NCBI GenBank assembly: GCA_028290345.1
Contig: JAQGKB010000103.1
Location: forward strand, 1 to 7,504
Direction: 5' to 3'
Length of the DNA: 7,504 nt
From: Hyphomicrobiales bacterium
Lineage (GTDB): Bacteria; Pseudomonadota; Alphaproteobacteria; Rhizobiales; Devosiaceae
Below are positions 5,714 through 7,504 of this stretch, piece by piece. A program made the translations under genes and the position numbers. The notes below the pieces were generated by a model. It did not search any database and was not told where the DNA came from. It worked only from the letters and a program-made list of their open reading frames with translations. Every line of letters begins with the position of its first letter. Within the stretch, counting starts at the first letter, position 1.

Positions 5714-7033
5714 ATGCAAACCACTGGCCAATTCGTGTCTAGTATCCGCGCCGCAGGTGCCTTGAGTCGTCGGACGCTTTTGGTGGGCGCCAGCCTTGCC
5801 GCCTTGGCAGCGATGACGCCGGCCGCTTTTGCCGACGAGCCCAGCGGGCAGCTGGTCTTGCTCAACTACGCGTCCGGAGCCGATCTTGACGTCATCAAGG
5901 ATCTCGAAGCCGGCTTTATCAAAGCCTACCCGAAGGTCACCTTCAACGATGTCAACCTGACCGGCGGCAGCGACATGCGGGGCGCCATCCGCACGGCCCT
6001 CCTGGGCGGCCAGAAGGCAGATCTGTTCATCAACACCTGGCCGGCCTTCCGCAAGGAACTGGCTGACGCAGGCATGTTGCGCAAGCTCGACCAGCAATGG
6101 ACCGACCTGAAACTTGGGGACGAACTCTCCGACTCGTGGAAGGCTCTCGGCTCGACGGATGGGGTGCTCTACGGCATCACCTTCACCTTCGGCGACCGCA
6201 GCGGCATCTTCTACCGCACCGACTCGCTGAAGAAGGCCGGCATCGCTAGCCCGCCCGCCACCTGGGACGATTTTATCGCCAGCTTCGCCAAGCTCAATGC
6301 CGCCAAGATCACGCCGATCGCCATCCCCGCAAAAGTCTGGGCGCATGCCGAATGGTTTGAAACGCTGCTGCTGCGCACCGGCGGCGGTGACGCCGTGGCC
6401 AAGCTTGCCGCGCACCAGATCCAGTGGACCGATCCGGCGGTCAAAGCCGCGCTGAAAAAATATGCCGAATTGCTGAGGGCCAATTGCTGTGGCGACGTCA
6501 ACGCCATGCTCGCGACCGAATGGGATAACGCGGCCGACAACGTGCTGAAGGCGGGCACCGCCGGTTATGAAATGATCGGCATGTGGACCAACAACCGAGC
6601 CAAGTCCGATTATGGCCTGACCGAGGGCACCGACTACTCGCTGTTCCAGTTCCCCTCGCTGGGCGCAGGCCATGACGATACCTCGATGGTCGACAGCAAG
6701 GAATTCTCGGAGCTCACTTCGGGCGCCAACCCGACTGCGGCAGACGCTTTCCTCAAATGGGTGAATAGCGCAGAAGGGGCCAACATCATTGCCAAGAGCG
6801 GCCTCGCTTCGCCGAGCAACAAGGTCGATCCGTCGCTCTATGGTGCCGTGCAGAAGATCGCCGTCAACGCGGTCAGCAAGTCGAAAGTCCAGTTCGTGAT
6901 GGGCGATCTACTGCCAGGCGACCTCGTCGATGAATATCGCGTGCAGCTGCAAAAGTTCCTGCAGGATCCGAGCGATGCCAACATCGACGCGGTAACCGCC
7001 GCGATCGAGGCCAAGGCGGCGAGCGCCTACTGA
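5714..7033 (+). CDS. Carbohydrate ABC transporter substrate-binding protein (SBP family 1)
   Basis: 439 residues; the periplasmic receptor that captures a sugar and delivers it to the membrane permeases. It starts with a Tat-type signal: LSRRTLLV (17-24), a hydrophobic stretch, and a likely cleavage after AFA (residue 40, before DEPSG), so it is probably exported folded. The mature part has the extracellular solute-binding protein 1 pattern: LVLLNYASGADLDVIKDLEAGFIKAYPKV, TALLGGQKADLFI, then LKKAGIASPPATWDDF, and the C-terminal SAEGANIIAKSGLASPSNK. This is the UgpB/MalE/MsmE-like CUT1 class; mono-, di- or oligosaccharide or glycerol phosphate cannot be told apart here. GGAGGAG (5702-5708) lies five bases before ATG 5714, a strong SD. 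The stop overlaps the next start (TGATG), so it is translationally coupled to the MalF-type permease. A long frame on the opposite strand (6673-5693) is its shadow. Confidence 0.93.
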   Translation: MQTTGQFVSSIRAAGALSRRTLLVGASLAALAAMTPAAFADEPSGQLVLLNYASGADLDVIKDLEAGFIKAYPKVTFNDVNLTGGSDMRGAIRTALLGGQKADLFINTWPAFRKELADAGMLRKLDQQWTDLKLGDELSDSWKALGSTDGVLYGITFTFGDRSGIFYRTDSLKKAGIASPPATWDDFIASFAKLNAAKITPIAIPAKVWAHAEWFETLLLRTGGGDAVAKLAAHQIQWTDPAVKAALKKYAELLRANCCGDVNAMLATEWDNAADNVLKAGTAGYEMIGMWTNNRAKSDYGLTEGTDYSLFQFPSLGAGHDDTSMVDSKEFSELTSGANPTAADAFLKWVNSAEGANIIAKSGLASPSNKVDPSLYGAVQKIAVNAVSKSKVQFVMGDLLPGDLVDEYRVQLQKFLQDPSDANIDAVTAAIEAKAASAY

Positions 7034-7504
7034 TGGATACGTCCGCCCCGACCCATCCCGGCGCGGCGGGTAGAGCAACGAAGTCTCCCAGGGCAGAAGG
7101 CGGCCGGCGCAAACCGGCCGTCTTCCGTCGCGGGAAGATGTCCGAGGCGGTTGCCGCCTATGTGTTGCTGGCCCCGGTGCTGGTGCTGTTCGCCTTCGCG
7201 GTGGTCTATCCGCTCGTCGACACAATCCGGCTGAGCTTTTTCGACATCAAGGGGCTCGGGGCCGCCAAATTCAACGGCTTCGGCAATTACGTCACGCTGT
7301 TCTACGACGCGACATTCCGCCAGTCGGTCGTCACCACCCTCACCTGGACAATCCTGACGACGATCCTGTCGGTCGGCATCGGCTGGGCGCTGGCGATCCT
7401 TTGTTCCTTCTCGCCACGGGCGACGCTGGTCCCGCGCGTGCTGATCTTTGCCGCCTATGGCATTTCTGAAGCGGTGACGGGTTTCATCTGGCTCGGCATC
7501 TACC
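7033..7504 (+). CDS. Carbohydrate ABC transporter permease, MalF/UgpA type (partial)
   Basis: The frame is open from ATG 7033 to the right edge: 157 residues, N-terminal half only. A basic cytoplasmic tail (about 1-38, Arg/Lys/Pro-rich) leads into a transmembrane helix YVLLAPVLVLFAFAVVYPL (43-61), then DTIRLSFFDIKG, FNGFGNYVTLF and the start of the permease core (start QSVVTTLTWTILTTILSVGI, from 99), the classic order for CUT1 sugar permeases. The start overlaps the binding-protein stop in TGATG, which suggests coupled translation; the SD for 7033 is weak. ATG 7138 (residue 36, preceded by CGGGAAG) is an alternative that would remove most of the tail. A MalG-type permease and an MsmK/UgpC-type ATPase are expected downstream. 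Confidence 0.92.
   Translation, partial: MDTSAPTHPGAAGRATKSPRAEGGRRKPAVFRRGKMSEAVAAYVLLAPVLVLFAFAVVYPLVDTIRLSFFDIKGLGAAKFNGFGNYVTLFYDATFRQSVVTTLTWTILTTILSVGIGWALAILCSFSPRATLVPRVLIFAAYGISEAVTGFIWLGIY

Noticed and set aside
5693..6673. 326-codon open frame on the minus strand
   Set aside because: It is antisense to the clear sugar-binding protein gene and shows Gly/Ala/Val-rich shadow translation typical of GC-rich coding DNA.
1..7504. CRISPR array, tRNA or rRNA gene
   Set aside because: No regularly spaced repeats beyond the two 24-bp operator units, and no tRNA-like cloverleaf or rRNA segment was recognised.

Overview
The window looks like the chromosome or a large plasmid of an alphaproteobacterium of the Rhizobiales (Mesorhizobium, Rhizobium or Devosia type). 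This rests on GC-rich codon use, Shine-Dalgarno (SD) led genes, and a sugar-uptake layout (LacI regulator, GH172/DUF2961 enzyme, several ABC importers) typical of that group. The taxon is inferred from protein style, not from a marker gene.

Layout. 1-1603, minus strand: a GH172/DUF2961 glycoside hydrolase gene followed after 25 bp by the start of an OppB/DppB-type ABC permease that runs off the left edge. The GH172 frame is cut by an in-frame TAA 34 codons before its expected end. 1604-1975: intergenic region with a 24-bp imperfect tandem repeat built on palindromes, a good candidate operator. 1976-2980, plus strand: LacI-family regulator, divergent from GH172 and probably its regulator. 3055-3714, plus strand: TetR-family regulator, probably with a GTG start. 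3778-4801: a visibly AT-richer cassette with its own sigma-70-like promoter and a class I SAM-dependent methyltransferase, probably acquired by transfer. 4802-5713: about 900 bp without an intact gene, holding inverted repeats, a strong hairpin and a frameshifted remnant of a zinc-type alcohol dehydrogenase on the minus strand. 5714-7504, plus strand: the start of a second sugar importer, a Tat-type periplasmic binding protein coupled by a TGATG overlap to a MalF/UgpA-type permease that runs off the right edge.

How it works together. The left side is probably a LacI-controlled uptake and cleavage module for a fructofuranosyl- or arabinofuranosyl-containing saccharide: the ABC importer brings it in and GH172 cleaves it. 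The right side is an independent CUT1-type sugar importer. Between them lies a recombination scar with acquired and decaying genes. I see no clearly undescribed system, no CRISPR array, no RNA gene and no intact insertion sequence. The most notable points are the nonsense codon in GH172, the tandem-palindrome operator, the imported methyltransferase and the decayed interval after it.
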